A DNA stretch of 5,857 nucleotides from Pseudomonadota bacterium (GTDB lineage Bacteria > Pseudomonadota > Alphaproteobacteria > Rhizobiales > Rhizobiaceae): assembly GCA_023451915.1 (NCBI GenBank), contig JAEXXS010000488.1:1-5857 (forward strand). Direction: 5' to 3'. Shown piece after piece: positions 1 to 5,658 of the stretch (within the stretch, counting starts at the first letter, position 1; each line of letters opens with the position of its first letter). A model generated the notes under the pieces. That model worked only from the letters and a program-made list of their open reading frames with translations, did not search any database and had not been told where the DNA came from. A program made the translations under genes and the position numbers.

Positions 1-2
1 TG

Positions 3-122
3 GCGAAAAACGCCATTCTCGACGCGCGCCGCAATGGCTGGAAGATCATTCCGCGCTGCAGCTTCATGCATGCGCAGGCGACGCGCCACCCCGACTGGTC
101 GGATGTGATTACCAACGGCTGA
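3..122 (+). CDS. GNAT-family (YidJ/COG2388-like) N-acetyltransferase, C-terminal fragment
   Basis: Only the last 39 codons and the TGA stop are present; the start lies outside the window. The visible peptide begins AKNAILDARRNGWKIIPRCS and continues with FMHAQATRHPDWSDVI. An acyl-CoA-binding helix (ALxxAR-Gxx), then a strand ending in P-C-x-F, then a helix with RHPD(W/Y)xD at the extreme C-terminus is the standard ending of small GNAT-fold acetyltransferases of the YidJ/COG2388 group, which are usually about 90-110 residues. These are presumed to use acetyl-CoA, but the acceptor is generally unknown. The gene is convergent with the coiled-coil gene on the other strand, with a hairpin between them. 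I am fairly sure of the family and cannot name a substrate. Confidence 0.7.
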   Translation, partial: AKNAILDARRNGWKIIPRCSFMHAQATRHPDWSDVITNG

Positions 123-135
123 TACAAACCAACAA

Positions 136-166
136 AAACACCGGCCAGAACTATCTGCCGGTGTTT
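136..166. terminator. Bidirectional hairpin terminator between convergent genes
   Basis: A perfect 10-bp stem pairs AAACACCGGC (136-145) with GCCGGTGTTT (157-166). The 11-nt loop can itself form a 3-bp AGA/TCT extension. Read on the minus strand the stem is followed by TTTTTGTTGG, a good U-tract for ending the coiled-coil gene (194-1180). On the plus strand the T-run is short (TTTCC), so termination of the acetyltransferase transcript would be weaker. It lies 14 bp after the acetyltransferase stop. Confidence 0.75.
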
Positions 167-193
167 CCGCCTCATAATCGGGTCGGCGAACGA

Positions 194-1180
194 TCAGGCT
201 TTCGGCAGTTCCTGAATACGGCTGGCGAGGCTTTTGCAAACGGCCTTGCCGTTCTTCCCGCCTTTGCTGTCCGCCGCCGTTGCTGCCGCTTGCAGAATGC
301 CGTGGATAGGCGAATCGGGACCTTCCTTTTCGGCGGTTGCAGCAACCATGCGGGCAGCAAGCTTTGCCATTTCTTCGCGAAGCACCGCATTCTGGCGCAA
401 AATCTCCGCCTGATCCTGATCGGACAGCGCATGAGCCACCGCACCGCTGCGCGAAAAGCGTTCCAGCTTTTCCTGCGCATCGGACAATTCGGAAATCAGC
501 TTTTCCAGCTTCTGCTGCAAATCGCTGCTCCGGCGTTTCTCGCTCTTCAATTCGGTCTGCGCCGAGGTGAGCTGCGTTGAAAGCTCGTTATAGCGGGCAG
601 TTGCTTCCTTACGATCACGGCGCATTTCGGTTATCTCGCTCGACAAGCGGCCACGTTCAGCCTCATGAGCGCTTATCTCGATACGCAGCGTATCCGCAAG
701 CCCTTCCAGCGCAGTGTAATGGCTTTGAATGCGTTCAAGCTCGGCTTGCAGGATTTCTGACTTTTCAGACGCCGTCTCCCGCGACGACCTGGCCTCCGCC
801 AGCGTCTGATCCTGTTCCGCCAGTTTCTTTTCGATGGCGGACTGGCTTTCCTCGAGCAACGGAATGCGCTTCAGCTCTTCATATTGACGGCCAAGTGTGA
901 CCGCCTGTTCGGCAGCCTTCTGGCGTTCCCGCTTCAACTGCTGCTCCAGCTTGCTGATCGCCATGGCGAATTCGGCGCGCAACCCGTCCTTGTCGGCGCG
1001 GATTTCCGCAAGCGTGATCGGCAGCTCGGCCTGAACCTGTCGTCGCGCCAGAAAGAAAGCGCGCCGCCAGACCGAGGGCCCGAGCAGGATCAGGACGAAA
1101 ACCGTCACAAGAACGCCAAGCAGGAAGAAAAGTGCCGACTGGATCAAGGTTTCACACGAGGTTGAGCTTTTTGCAGCCAA
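194..1180 (-). CDS. Membrane-anchored coiled-coil protein of unknown function
   Basis: The 328-residue protein starts with a short polar segment, followed by one hydrophobic helix at about residues 15-34 (LFFLLGVLVTVFVLILLG) and a positive WRR at 38-40. The N-terminus is therefore probably periplasmic or very short and the rest cytoplasmic. Residues about 50-275 are rich in E, K, Q, R, A and L with heptad-like spacing and almost no proline, which indicates a long coiled coil. The C-terminal 50 residues are less charged and low-complexity (Ala/Gly/Lys-rich). The start is TTG at 1180: an in-frame TGA lies 9 nt upstream, no in-frame ATG precedes the membrane helix, and no clear Shine-Dalgarno is seen, so the exact start is uncertain. 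It follows eipA on the same strand, separated by a long hairpin. I do not recognise a named family. A scaffolding or envelope role would be a guess from the architecture alone. Confidence 0.8.
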   Translation of the reverse strand: MAAKSSTSCETLIQSALFFLLGVLVTVFVLILLGPSVWRRAFFLARRQVQAELPITLAEIRADKDGLRAEFAMAISKLEQQLKRERQKAAEQAVTLGRQYEELKRIPLLEESQSAIEKKLAEQDQTLAEARSSRETASEKSEILQAELERIQSHYTALEGLADTLRIEISAHEAERGRLSSEITEMRRDRKEATARYNELSTQLTSAQTELKSEKRRSSDLQQKLEKLISELSDAQEKLERFSRSGAVAHALSDQDQAEILRQNAVLREEMAKLAARMVAATAEKEGPDSPIHGILQAAATAADSKGGKNGKAVCKSLASRIQELPKA

Positions 1181-1219
1181 ACAGAACCATCAAGCGATGG
1201 TAGCGCATAGGTCTGGAAT

Positions 1220-1273
1220 GCGCAAAAGGCTTTCTTGCACCGAAACATTCCGGGTGCAGAACAGCCTTCGCGC
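1220..1273 (-). terminator. Long imperfect hairpin downstream of eipA, possible terminator
   Basis: Nested complementary arms are visible: GCGC 1220-1223 with 1270-1273, AAGGCT 1226-1231 with AGCCTT 1263-1268, TTC 1232-1234 with GAA 1259-1261, and TGCACC 1236-1241 with GGTGCA 1253-1258. That is about 19 paired bases with small bulges and an 11-nt loop. It begins 21 bp after the eipA stop. On the minus strand the inner stem runs into CCTTTTG, a weak U-tract, so it may end or attenuate eipA transcripts before the coiled-coil gene. It could equally be a dispersed palindromic repeat. The rest of this 113-bp gap shows nothing else. Confidence 0.45.
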
Positions 1274-1293
1274 AACCAGCAAATCACGACGAC

Positions 1294-1890
1294 TTAGAAC
1301 GGATTCCAGGTCGGGGCAGCGGAAACCTTCAGATAGCCGATATTCACGCCAAGCCTTGCACCGACGCCGGTGCGGATCGGGACGAGCATGATGTTCTGGC
1401 GCTTCAGCACGTTGAACCCGACGCCTGCAACCACATAAGCCGAACCGGCAACGCCCGCATAGCGGCCATAGAGGTTCTGGATATCGTCCAGATTATAGAC
1501 GAGCATCATGACGCGTGAGCCCTGCCCGCCGAAATCCCAGCCGAGGGATGGGCCCTGCCAGTAAGTCTTATGGTCACCGGCATTCTTCGTATAAAGCGTG
1601 CCTTCGCCATAGGTCAGGCCGCCAATGAAAGCGCCGGAGCCTTCCTCGCCAAGAACATAGCCGTTCGGCAGGCCGAAGCTCTGGAACGCTTTCTCGACGG
1701 CGCTGGCAAGTCCGCCCGAAGCCGAGCCGAAGAACCGATGACCGGAATCGACGATTTCCTCCGCGGAGTAGGTGTTCTGCGCCCGTGCCTGATGCGGCAG
1801 AGCGAGGATGGAGACAATCAGCGCCGCAAGAAACGCGAGAAAATACGCCGCGTTGCGGAAACTGGTTTGCGACAGGGATGGTATGGCCAT
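1294..1890 (-). CDS. eipA: EipA-like periplasmic envelope-integrity protein (DUF1134)
   Basis: The 198-residue protein has a typical Sec signal peptide: N-terminal segment with Arg12, hydrophobic core at about 14-31, and an A-x-A cleavage site at 35-37 (ARA|QN). The mature part opens with the AEEIVDSGHRFFGSASGG segment and contains GNGYVLGEEG-like glycine-rich strands, YWQGPSLGWDFGGQGSR and a C-terminal GVGARLGVNIGYLKVS. I recognise these as the DUF1134/COG5400 family. Brucella abortus EipA, the studied member, is a small periplasmic beta-barrel protein whose gene is controlled by CtrA and which supports envelope stress resistance and virulence. A Shine-Dalgarno AGAAGGAA (minus strand, 1897-1904) lies 6 nt before the ATG, which supports the start. 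The gene is divergent from chpT, the same arrangement I recall for Brucella. Length and ends look intact. Confidence 0.87.
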   Translation of the reverse strand: MAIPSLSQTSFRNAAYFLAFLAALIVSILALPHQARAQNTYSAEEIVDSGHRFFGSASGGLASAVEKAFQSFGLPNGYVLGEEGSGAFIGGLTYGEGTLYTKNAGDHKTYWQGPSLGWDFGGQGSRVMMLVYNLDDIQNLYGRYAGVAGSAYVVAGVGFNVLKRQNIMLVPIRTGVGARLGVNIGYLKVSAAPTWNPF

Positions 1891-2278
1891 ATTTAATTCC
1901 TTCTGGCTACCGCTTCTCTGTCTGACGCCCTGTTAAAAGCATGACGCCGCCTCTTCCGGGCTTTCGCGTCGAATCGCGCCTATTCTACGCGCGAATTTAT
2001 TGTCCAAACCTTTATGCGCTGAAATTGGCGTTACAAAGGCGAAAACCGCGTGCCTCGTCGATAAACAGATTTGTCCGCGCGATCTCAAAAAAGACTGCTT
2101 TGTTGCGGCTTTCCAGTGTGGCGTGTATCCAGTTAAACCGACATTCAGGGCGATTCGCCCATCTTCATGCCGCGTGTGAATCGACAGGTTTTACGGGCGG
2201 TTTCGTTAACCGATCAGGACGCGACCGTCCGGCCGAAGCGCCGCGGACCGGGTCCATCCGCGTTCCGGAGAAAGCGCC
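1891..2278. other. Divergent intergenic region between eipA and chpT
   Basis: This 388-bp stretch has no convincing gene; the open frames crossing it continue out of frame into chpT and have no family features. It must hold the promoters of both eipA (leftward) and chpT (rightward), but I see no strong canonical -35/-10 pair on either strand. Several TTAA elements, the core of CtrA boxes, occur at 1893-1896, 1933-1936 (read TTAAC on the minus strand), 2133-2136 and 2206-2209 (GTTAAC). Only one has a second half-site at the expected spacing (see 2133-2147). Confidence 0.6.
2133..2147 (+). promoter_or_regulatory. Degenerate CtrA-type box candidate
   Basis: TTAA (2133-2136) is followed after exactly 7 bases by TTCA (2144-2147), one mismatch from the TTAA-N7-TTAA consensus known for CtrA. 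It sits 132 bp upstream of the chpT start and about 243 bp from eipA. The context makes CtrA control plausible, because CtrA is reported to regulate eipA in Brucella, but such degenerate boxes arise by chance in TTAA-containing DNA. Low confidence. Confidence 0.2.
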
Positions 2279-2908
2279 ATGCCACTACCCGTTACCCTTT
2301 CCGCACTCGATCTTGGTGCGCTTCTGTGCAGCCGGATCTGTCACGACATCATCTCGCCCGTCGGCGCGATCAATAACGGTCTTGAACTGCTGGAAGAAGG
2401 CGGCGCGGATGAAGATGCGATGGCGCTGATCAAGTCGAGCGCGCGCAATGCCTCGGCCCGCCTCCAGTTTGCCCGCATCGCCTTCGGCGCTGCCGGTTCG
2501 GCTGGCGTGCAGATCGACACGGGCGACGCTCAGACCGTCGCCACCGAATATTTTAAGAACGAGAAGCCGGAACTGACCTGGGAAGGCACCCGCGTGCTTC
2601 TGCCCAAGAATAAGGTCAAGCTGCTGCTCAACATGCTTCTGATCGCCAATGGCGCGATCCCGCGTGGCGGCTCGCTGGCTGTGCGTCTGGAAGGCGGCGA
2701 TACGGAACCGCGCTTTGTCATCACGGTAAAGGGCCGCATGCTGCGCGTTCCGCCAAAGTTCCTGGAACTGCATTCCGGCGCCACCCCGGAAGAGCCGATC
2801 GATGCGCATTCCGTGCAGCCTTATTATACGCTGCTGCTCGCCGAAGAAGCCGGCATGACGATTTCCATTCACGCGACGGCAGAAGATATCGTATTCTCCG
2901 CCGAATAA
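2279..2908 (+). CDS. chpT: ChpT histidine phosphotransferase of the CckA-CtrA phosphorelay
   Basis: The 209-residue protein carries the ChpT signature near its N-terminus: LCSRICHD, with His22 as phospho-acceptor, then ISPVGAINNGLELL. This is a DHp-like helical hairpin (about residues 10-75) that dimerises. The rest (about 80-209) resembles a degenerate histidine-kinase ATPase fold (the ChpT C-terminal domain), with KVKLLLNMLLIANGAIPRGG in the place of the N-box region but no recognisable glycine-rich ATP lid. That agrees with a phosphotransferase rather than a kinase. In Caulobacter and Brucella, ChpT relays phosphate from the hybrid kinase CckA to CtrA and CpdR in the cytoplasm. GGAG (2267-2270), 8 nt before ATG, supports the start. 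It lies between eipA and a receiver-domain gene, with ctrA itself at the window edge. Length and key residues look intact. Confidence 0.93.
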   Translation: MPLPVTLSALDLGALLCSRICHDIISPVGAINNGLELLEEGGADEDAMALIKSSARNASARLQFARIAFGAAGSAGVQIDTGDAQTVATEYFKNEKPELTWEGTRVLLPKNKVKLLLNMLLIANGAIPRGGSLAVRLEGGDTEPRFVITVKGRMLRVPPKFLELHSGATPEEPIDAHSVQPYYTLLLAEEAGMTISIHATAEDIVFSAE

Positions 2909-2920
2909 TTGACGTTGGGC

Positions 2921-2938
2921 GCGCGGGTCCGCCCGCGC
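2921..2938 (+). terminator. GC-rich stem-loop after chpT
   Basis: GCGCGGG (2921-2927) pairs with CCCGCGC (2932-2938) around a TCCG tetraloop, 12 bp after the chpT stop. No T-run follows (TCCCTGCTC), so it is a weak terminator or an mRNA-stabilising/attenuating hairpin between chpT and the receiver gene. The 114-bp gap leaves it open whether the two genes are co-transcribed. Confidence 0.4.
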
Positions 2939-3022
2939 TCCCTGCTCACATGATCACAGCGGGCAATTCGTGTCGCTGTAAGGTGTTTCGGCAGCTGTCG
3001 TTGCCGTTCTGGGGGAAAGTCG

Positions 3023-3433
3023 ATGGGAGACGAACCGATCGCCGGTTATTGCCTGCTGGTTGACGATTCATCCGTCATACGCAAGGTCGCGCGCCGTATC
3101 CTGTCCGATTCCATCGCAGAATTTGCCGAAGTCTCCACCGGCCATGACGCGCTCGACAGTTGCGCCTCGCGCATGCCCGATATCATTCTTCTCGATTTCG
3201 ACCTGCCGGATATGACGGCCCTCGACGTCATCCCCGAACTGCGCGCCCTGCCCGATGGCCAGCATCCGCGTATTATCATTTGCCTCTATGAACTCGACGT
3301 CACGCGCATCATGCGCGCCAAACGCTCCGGCGCGGACGGCTATATATTAAAGCCCTTCGACCGCGCCTATCTCACGGAACAATTCGCTGTTCTGATGAAT
3401 TCCGAGCCGCAGAAGCGCCCTCGCCTGGCGTGA
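3023..3433 (+). CDS. Stand-alone CheY-like receiver (single-domain response regulator)
   Basis: The 136-residue protein is one receiver domain with no output domain. The acidic pair Asp14-Asp15 is in LLVDDSSVIRKV, the phospho-acceptor Asp58 is in IILLDFDLPDM, and Lys110-Pro111 is in GYILKPFD. The usual switch Ser/Thr after beta-4 appears to be missing: the strand reads RIIICLYEL, placing Leu88 where CheY has Thr87. The partner aromatic position is Tyr107. GGGGGA (3011-3016) lies 6 nt before ATG and supports the start. It follows chpT by 114 bp on the same strand. A single-domain receiver beside chpT suggests a ChpT target or phosphate sink, but that is inference. It is not CpdR as I know it: CpdR is shorter and has a different N-terminal motif (ILLAEDD). 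I recall receiver genes at this place in related rhizobia and have not checked this. Confidence 0.88.
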   Translation: MGDEPIAGYCLLVDDSSVIRKVARRILSDSIAEFAEVSTGHDALDSCASRMPDIILLDFDLPDMTALDVIPELRALPDGQHPRIIICLYELDVTRIMRAKRSGADGYILKPFDRAYLTEQFAVLMNSEPQKRPRLA

Positions 3434-3537
3434 TACGCCGCGGCAAGCAAAGCGCAGAATCGACAAGTTCCGGTATTCTGGCCAAGTGCGTGCAAACCAA
3501 ATATCTTTCATAAGAGCACGCTGTAAAGTGTCACCGG

Positions 3538-3566
3538 TTGTCAAGCTTCATATCTACAATGATAAT
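3538..3566 (+). promoter_or_regulatory. Sigma70-like promoter of the first paralogue
   Basis: TTGTCA (3538-3543) and GATAAT (3561-3566) are separated by exactly 17 bp, close to the TTGACA-N17-TATAAT consensus. The predicted start of transcription, near 3573, leaves a leader of about 20 nt before the ATG at 3596, with GGAGAG at 3584-3589. The block from 3516 (GCAC) to the ATG is recognisably related to 4625-4707 upstream of the second paralogue, where the same promoter elements fall at the same place. Confidence 0.6.
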
Positions 3567-3595
3567 TCACCGGTCATCATTGTGGAGAGTTCAAT

Positions 3596-4408
3596 ATGCC
3601 TTGGCCTGCAGATTTATGGAATCTTTCGGCCGCTGATTTTCCTAGCCAACCCATCGCGCCCACTTCCAGACGCCACTCAGTGGCAGATTTAGTCGGTTGG
3701 CCCGCAAATTCGGGAATTCATCCCTTCGCTCCTGCCGGTACAACGCGAACGGTGAATTATCCGACTCTTACTTCGGATGTGGGTATTAGTCACTTAGCGG
3801 TATTTCCAGATAGTAGAATATATGTAGAAAGGGAATTCGGAGTAAATACTTTAAGATTTGCAACAGAGAAAACGGTAAAAAGAATCAATGGAAATATCGT
3901 AAACTCCGTTTCTATAAATGGAAAAGACTACACACCAGGGCTATTAAGCGATATAACTTCCAAATACACGGAAAAACTTGGATTATCTATCAACAAATAT
4001 AGTATTATCGGATCAGGTACTTCCTCAGGTGGCGCTTCATCATTTGCCGCGCGTTTTTCTCATGGCATAGGCACACCGACAGAAGGTTTTATCGGCGACG
4101 TCTTTTTTCTACCAAATAGTAAAATTCATCGTATTGATAATCCAACACTACCAGAGCTTAATGGCCATCTTGCACTTGGGCCTGAAGGAGGCTTCATTTC
4201 TTACTATGGAGAAACTATAGTGCCTCGCACGCTTCTCGGGCCCGCCGAATTCTATCGCTTTGGAAGCTCCCTTGGGGGAGCTGGAACGACCACCGCCTTC
4301 ATACCAAACTCAGGAGGGTATTGCCAGACAGCATACTCAGCTCACAGCCGCACCTTCGCCCCAGATCAAAGCCTCCTGAATGAGTGGCAGCATCCGTTTA
4401 TTTCGTAG
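3596..4408 (+). CDS. Unrecognised protein, first copy of a tandem paralogous family
   Basis: I do not recognise the family of this 270-residue protein. It has no signal peptide, membrane helix or familiar catalytic motif. It is a full-length paralogue of the protein at 4708-5484. Shared blocks are a Trp-containing N-terminus (MPWPADLW versus MGWTEVW), (F/Y)APAG at about 44-48, LAVFPDSR(I/V)(Y/F)VE at 67-78, SIN-x3-YT at 106-113, LPxS(K/R)I at 172-177, INP-type turn then LPxLNG at 185-190, and RT(F/Y)xPDxS near the C-terminus (252-259). Asp72, Arg74 and Glu78 are invariant polar residues in the best block. Cys243 has no counterpart. GGAGAG lies 6 nt before ATG. After the first 50 or so codons the gene uses many ATA, AGA, TTA and GTA codons, unlike its GC-rich neighbours, which points to transfer. 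It has its own promoter and terminator. A polymorphic toxin, effector or immunity-type role is possible from its diversification, but unproven. Confidence 0.82.
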   Translation: MPWPADLWNLSAADFPSQPIAPTSRRHSVADLVGWPANSGIHPFAPAGTTRTVNYPTLTSDVGISHLAVFPDSRIYVEREFGVNTLRFATEKTVKRINGNIVNSVSINGKDYTPGLLSDITSKYTEKLGLSINKYSIIGSGTSSGGASSFAARFSHGIGTPTEGFIGDVFFLPNSKIHRIDNPTLPELNGHLALGPEGGFISYYGETIVPRTLLGPAEFYRFGSSLGGAGTTTAFIPNSGGYCQTAYSAHSRTFAPDQSLLNEWQHPFIS

Positions 4409-4508
4409 CGATACCGAGCCATTTAGCTGCATAGACTGAAGAAGAATACGCCCTAAATCATTCAGTTCAGATACCGCTTCGATCGTCTCCCCAACAACAA
4501 TAAAACTT

Positions 4509-4537
4509 AAAAAGCTCCGCCGGAGCGGAGCTTTTTT
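4509..4537. terminator. Strong hairpin terminator after the first paralogue
   Basis: AAAAAGCTCCGC (4509-4520) pairs with GCGGAGCTTTTT (4525-4536) around a CGGA loop. That is a 7-bp GC-rich stem extended by A-T pairs, followed by a T-run on the plus strand and by a T-run on the minus strand as well, so it can work both ways. It closes the transcript of the gene ending at 4408, 100 bp upstream. That 100-bp gap shows no other gene. Confidence 0.87.
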
Positions 4538-4565
4538 CATTCGCTGACCGTAGGGTCCCGACCGA

Positions 4566-4597
4566 TCAGGCGCTTTCGCGCAATTCGGCATCCGGCT
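4566..4597 (-). pseudogene. ctrA: Orphan fragment of the ctrA 3' end
   Basis: Read on the minus strand, the fragment encodes PDAELRESA followed by TGA, against PDAEMRESA and TGA in the genuine ctrA at the right edge. The codon just before the fragment is TAG where ctrA has GAG, and upstream sequence no longer matches. It therefore has no start and cannot encode a protein. The Met-to-Leu difference and the diverged spacer suggest that it was not copied recently from the resident ctrA. It either duplicated long ago or came from a related strain together with the gene at 3596-4408. Confidence 0.8.
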
Positions 4598-4644
4598 AGC
4601 GGCGAGCCTCTCAGACAACAGACCGCACTGTAAATCGTCGCAAC

Positions 4645-4673
4645 TTGCCACGCTCTACCGCATCAACGACAAT
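4645..4673 (+). promoter_or_regulatory. Sigma70-like promoter of the second paralogue
   Basis: TTGCCA (4645-4650) and GACAAT (4668-4673) are separated by 17 bp. The elements match the position and spacing of the promoter before the first paralogue (TTGTCA/GATAAT), and both are followed by TCAC. They lie in a leader block (4625-4707) that is related to 3516-3595. The -10 element is a poorer match to consensus here than in the first copy. AGGAG at 4697-4701 is 6 nt before the ATG at 4708. Confidence 0.55.
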
Positions 4674-4707
4674 TCACTATCCAAGCTATCAATGAGAGGA
4701 GTCAGCT

Positions 4708-5484
4708 ATGGGATGGACCGAAGTTTGGAAAGATTTAGAAAAATCGCTGAATCTAGGCACCGTTGCAGCTTCAGAAATAAATCATACGAGAGCGGAATTC
4801 ACGATAGGTGCCGCGATACCACATGGCTTTACTGGGGCATATCCATATCGCCCAACGCGAGGAATGGAATATGCGCCAGCAGGTCCGACCGCTTCTTACG
4901 TTAGCGTTTCCAAATTAGCCGTTTTTCCCGATAGTCGAGTATTTGTAGAAACAAATAACATCAATCAAAATAATAATCTAACAATTGTTTCCGAGAAATA
5001 CACGAGGATAAATCAATCGACGCACAAAATATCGATAAATAATCTGTATTACACAGCGAGTGATCTAGCACAAATGGCAACTCGTTATGCCACAAATACC
5101 AACACACATCTCGATGCGCTATCCATTGTTTTAGATTATACCGCCAGAGGTACAAATCCATATGCCGCAGGGGTTGCGCATGCCTCTCAATTACCAACAA
5201 CAGGCATTGTCGAGAACGCTTGGTCACTGCCGAGCAGTCGTATCGAACCAATTGCCAACCCAAACAACCTACCAGCACTTAACGGTTACGTGGTCAACGT
5301 CCTAGATCCATACAGACTCCCTCATATTTATGATAGTATACCATTCGATACAACAGATGAAGTTCTAGGAGCTAGACATTACTATGAAAGAGATGGGAGC
5401 AACTACGGCCTCCGATTTCGTACCTATAGGCCAGATCGCTCTGTTTTAGTAGATTACGAATATCCAACGCACCTTGGCTATTAA
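4708..5484 (+). CDS. Unrecognised protein, second copy of a tandem paralogous family
   Basis: The 258-residue protein is a diverged paralogue of the one at 3596-4408 and again matches no family I know. The common blocks fall in the same order: MGWTEVW at the N-terminus, YAPAG at 55-59, LAVFPDSRVFVE at 70-81, SIN-x3-YT at 109-116, LPSSRI at 174-179, NPNNLPALNG at 184-193 and RTYRPDRS at 238-245. Between the blocks there is little identity, and the stretch after LNG differs in length and character. The protein is rich in Asn, Tyr and Thr and has no cysteine, signal peptide or membrane segment. The start is supported by AGGAG 6 nt upstream; another ATG at 4692 opens a different, featureless frame. 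Codon use is AT-rich (many AAT, ATA, TTA). The gene is convergent with ctrA, with a shared bidirectional terminator between them. A cytosolic or specialised-secretion substrate fits equally well, and the function is unknown. Confidence 0.82.
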   Translation: MGWTEVWKDLEKSLNLGTVAASEINHTRAEFTIGAAIPHGFTGAYPYRPTRGMEYAPAGPTASYVSVSKLAVFPDSRVFVETNNINQNNNLTIVSEKYTRINQSTHKISINNLYYTASDLAQMATRYATNTNTHLDALSIVLDYTARGTNPYAAGVAHASQLPTTGIVENAWSLPSSRIEPIANPNNLPALNGYVVNVLDPYRLPHIYDSIPFDTTDEVLGARHYYERDGSNYGLRFRTYRPDRSVLVDYEYPTHLGY

Positions 5485-5613
5485 ACTCTAACATTAGCTA
5501 TTGAACTCCAGATGCCCATTCCATAAAAATAAGCACGATATGTGCCCAGTTATAAAAATCGAGATCGCCACAACTCAATCAGAGCAGCTTTCAAGCAAAC
5601 TTCGCCACAGTCC

Positions 5614-5658
5614 AATAAACAAAAAAGCTCCGCCGAAGCGGAGCTTTTTTTGTTTATT
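5614..5658. terminator. Bidirectional terminator between the second paralogue and ctrA
   Basis: AATAAACAAAAAAGCTCCGC (from 5614/5615 to 5633) pairs with GCGGAGC (5638-5644), T7 and GTTTATT. The stem is about 20 bp with one bulged T around a CGAA loop. T-runs flank the GC core on both strands, so it can end both the rightward gene and ctrA. It is longer than the otherwise equivalent hairpin at 4509-4537. The gap 5485-5613 before it contains no gene that I can support. Confidence 0.88.

Larger units (their letters stand above)
4509..4597. repeat. Direct repeat, copy 1: terminator plus orphan ctrA tail
   Basis: These 89 bp align without gaps to 5622-5710 with 10 mismatches by hand (about 89% identity). 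The repeat contains the hairpin terminator, about 29 bp of spacer, and the last codons of ctrA on the minus strand. Beyond 4597 the similarity to ctrA collapses, although a few bases may still align with gaps. The copy is bounded on both sides by unrelated or weakly related sequence and sits between the two paralogous genes. Confidence 0.88.

Noticed and set aside
161..580. Plus-strand open frame of 139 codons
   Set aside because: It lies entirely antisense to the coiled-coil gene and overlaps the terminator hairpin. Its Arg/Ala/Leu-rich composition is that of a GC-rich shadow frame.
2201..2215. GTTAAC at 2205-2210 as a full CtrA box
   Set aside because: Neither strand has a TTAA-like half-site 7 bases away, so it is at best a lone half-site.
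1941..2429. Plus-strand open frame of 162 codons across the eipA-chpT gap
   Set aside because: It overlaps chpT in another frame, has no Shine-Dalgarno of note and no domain-like features.
2285..2872. Minus-strand open frame of 195 codons
   Set aside because: It is the antisense of chpT, a well-supported gene, and has no recognisable protein features.
3023..3433. Calling the stand-alone receiver CpdR
   Set aside because: CpdR is a shorter receiver with an ILLAEDD-type N-terminus and is normally at another locus. Only the single-domain receiver architecture and possible ChpT link are shared.
4337..4651. Minus-strand open frame of 104 codons, considered as an antitoxin or immunity gene between the paralogues
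   Set aside because: It runs through the hairpin terminator and the orphan ctrA tail in a non-ctrA frame, and no equivalent exists at the same place in the second module.
4708..5484. Possible pertussis/cholera-like ADP-ribosyltransferase in the second paralogue, from YRPTRG followed by ASYVSVS
   Set aside because: The Arg-to-STS spacing is far too short, no E-x-E or Q-x-E motif follows at the right place, and the first paralogue lacks both motifs. A chance resemblance is more likely.
3434..5621. Insertion sequence or integrative element with its own recombinase
   Set aside because: No transposase or integrase reading frame, no terminal inverted repeats and no short target duplication are visible. 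The only bracketing repeat is the terminator plus ctrA tail.
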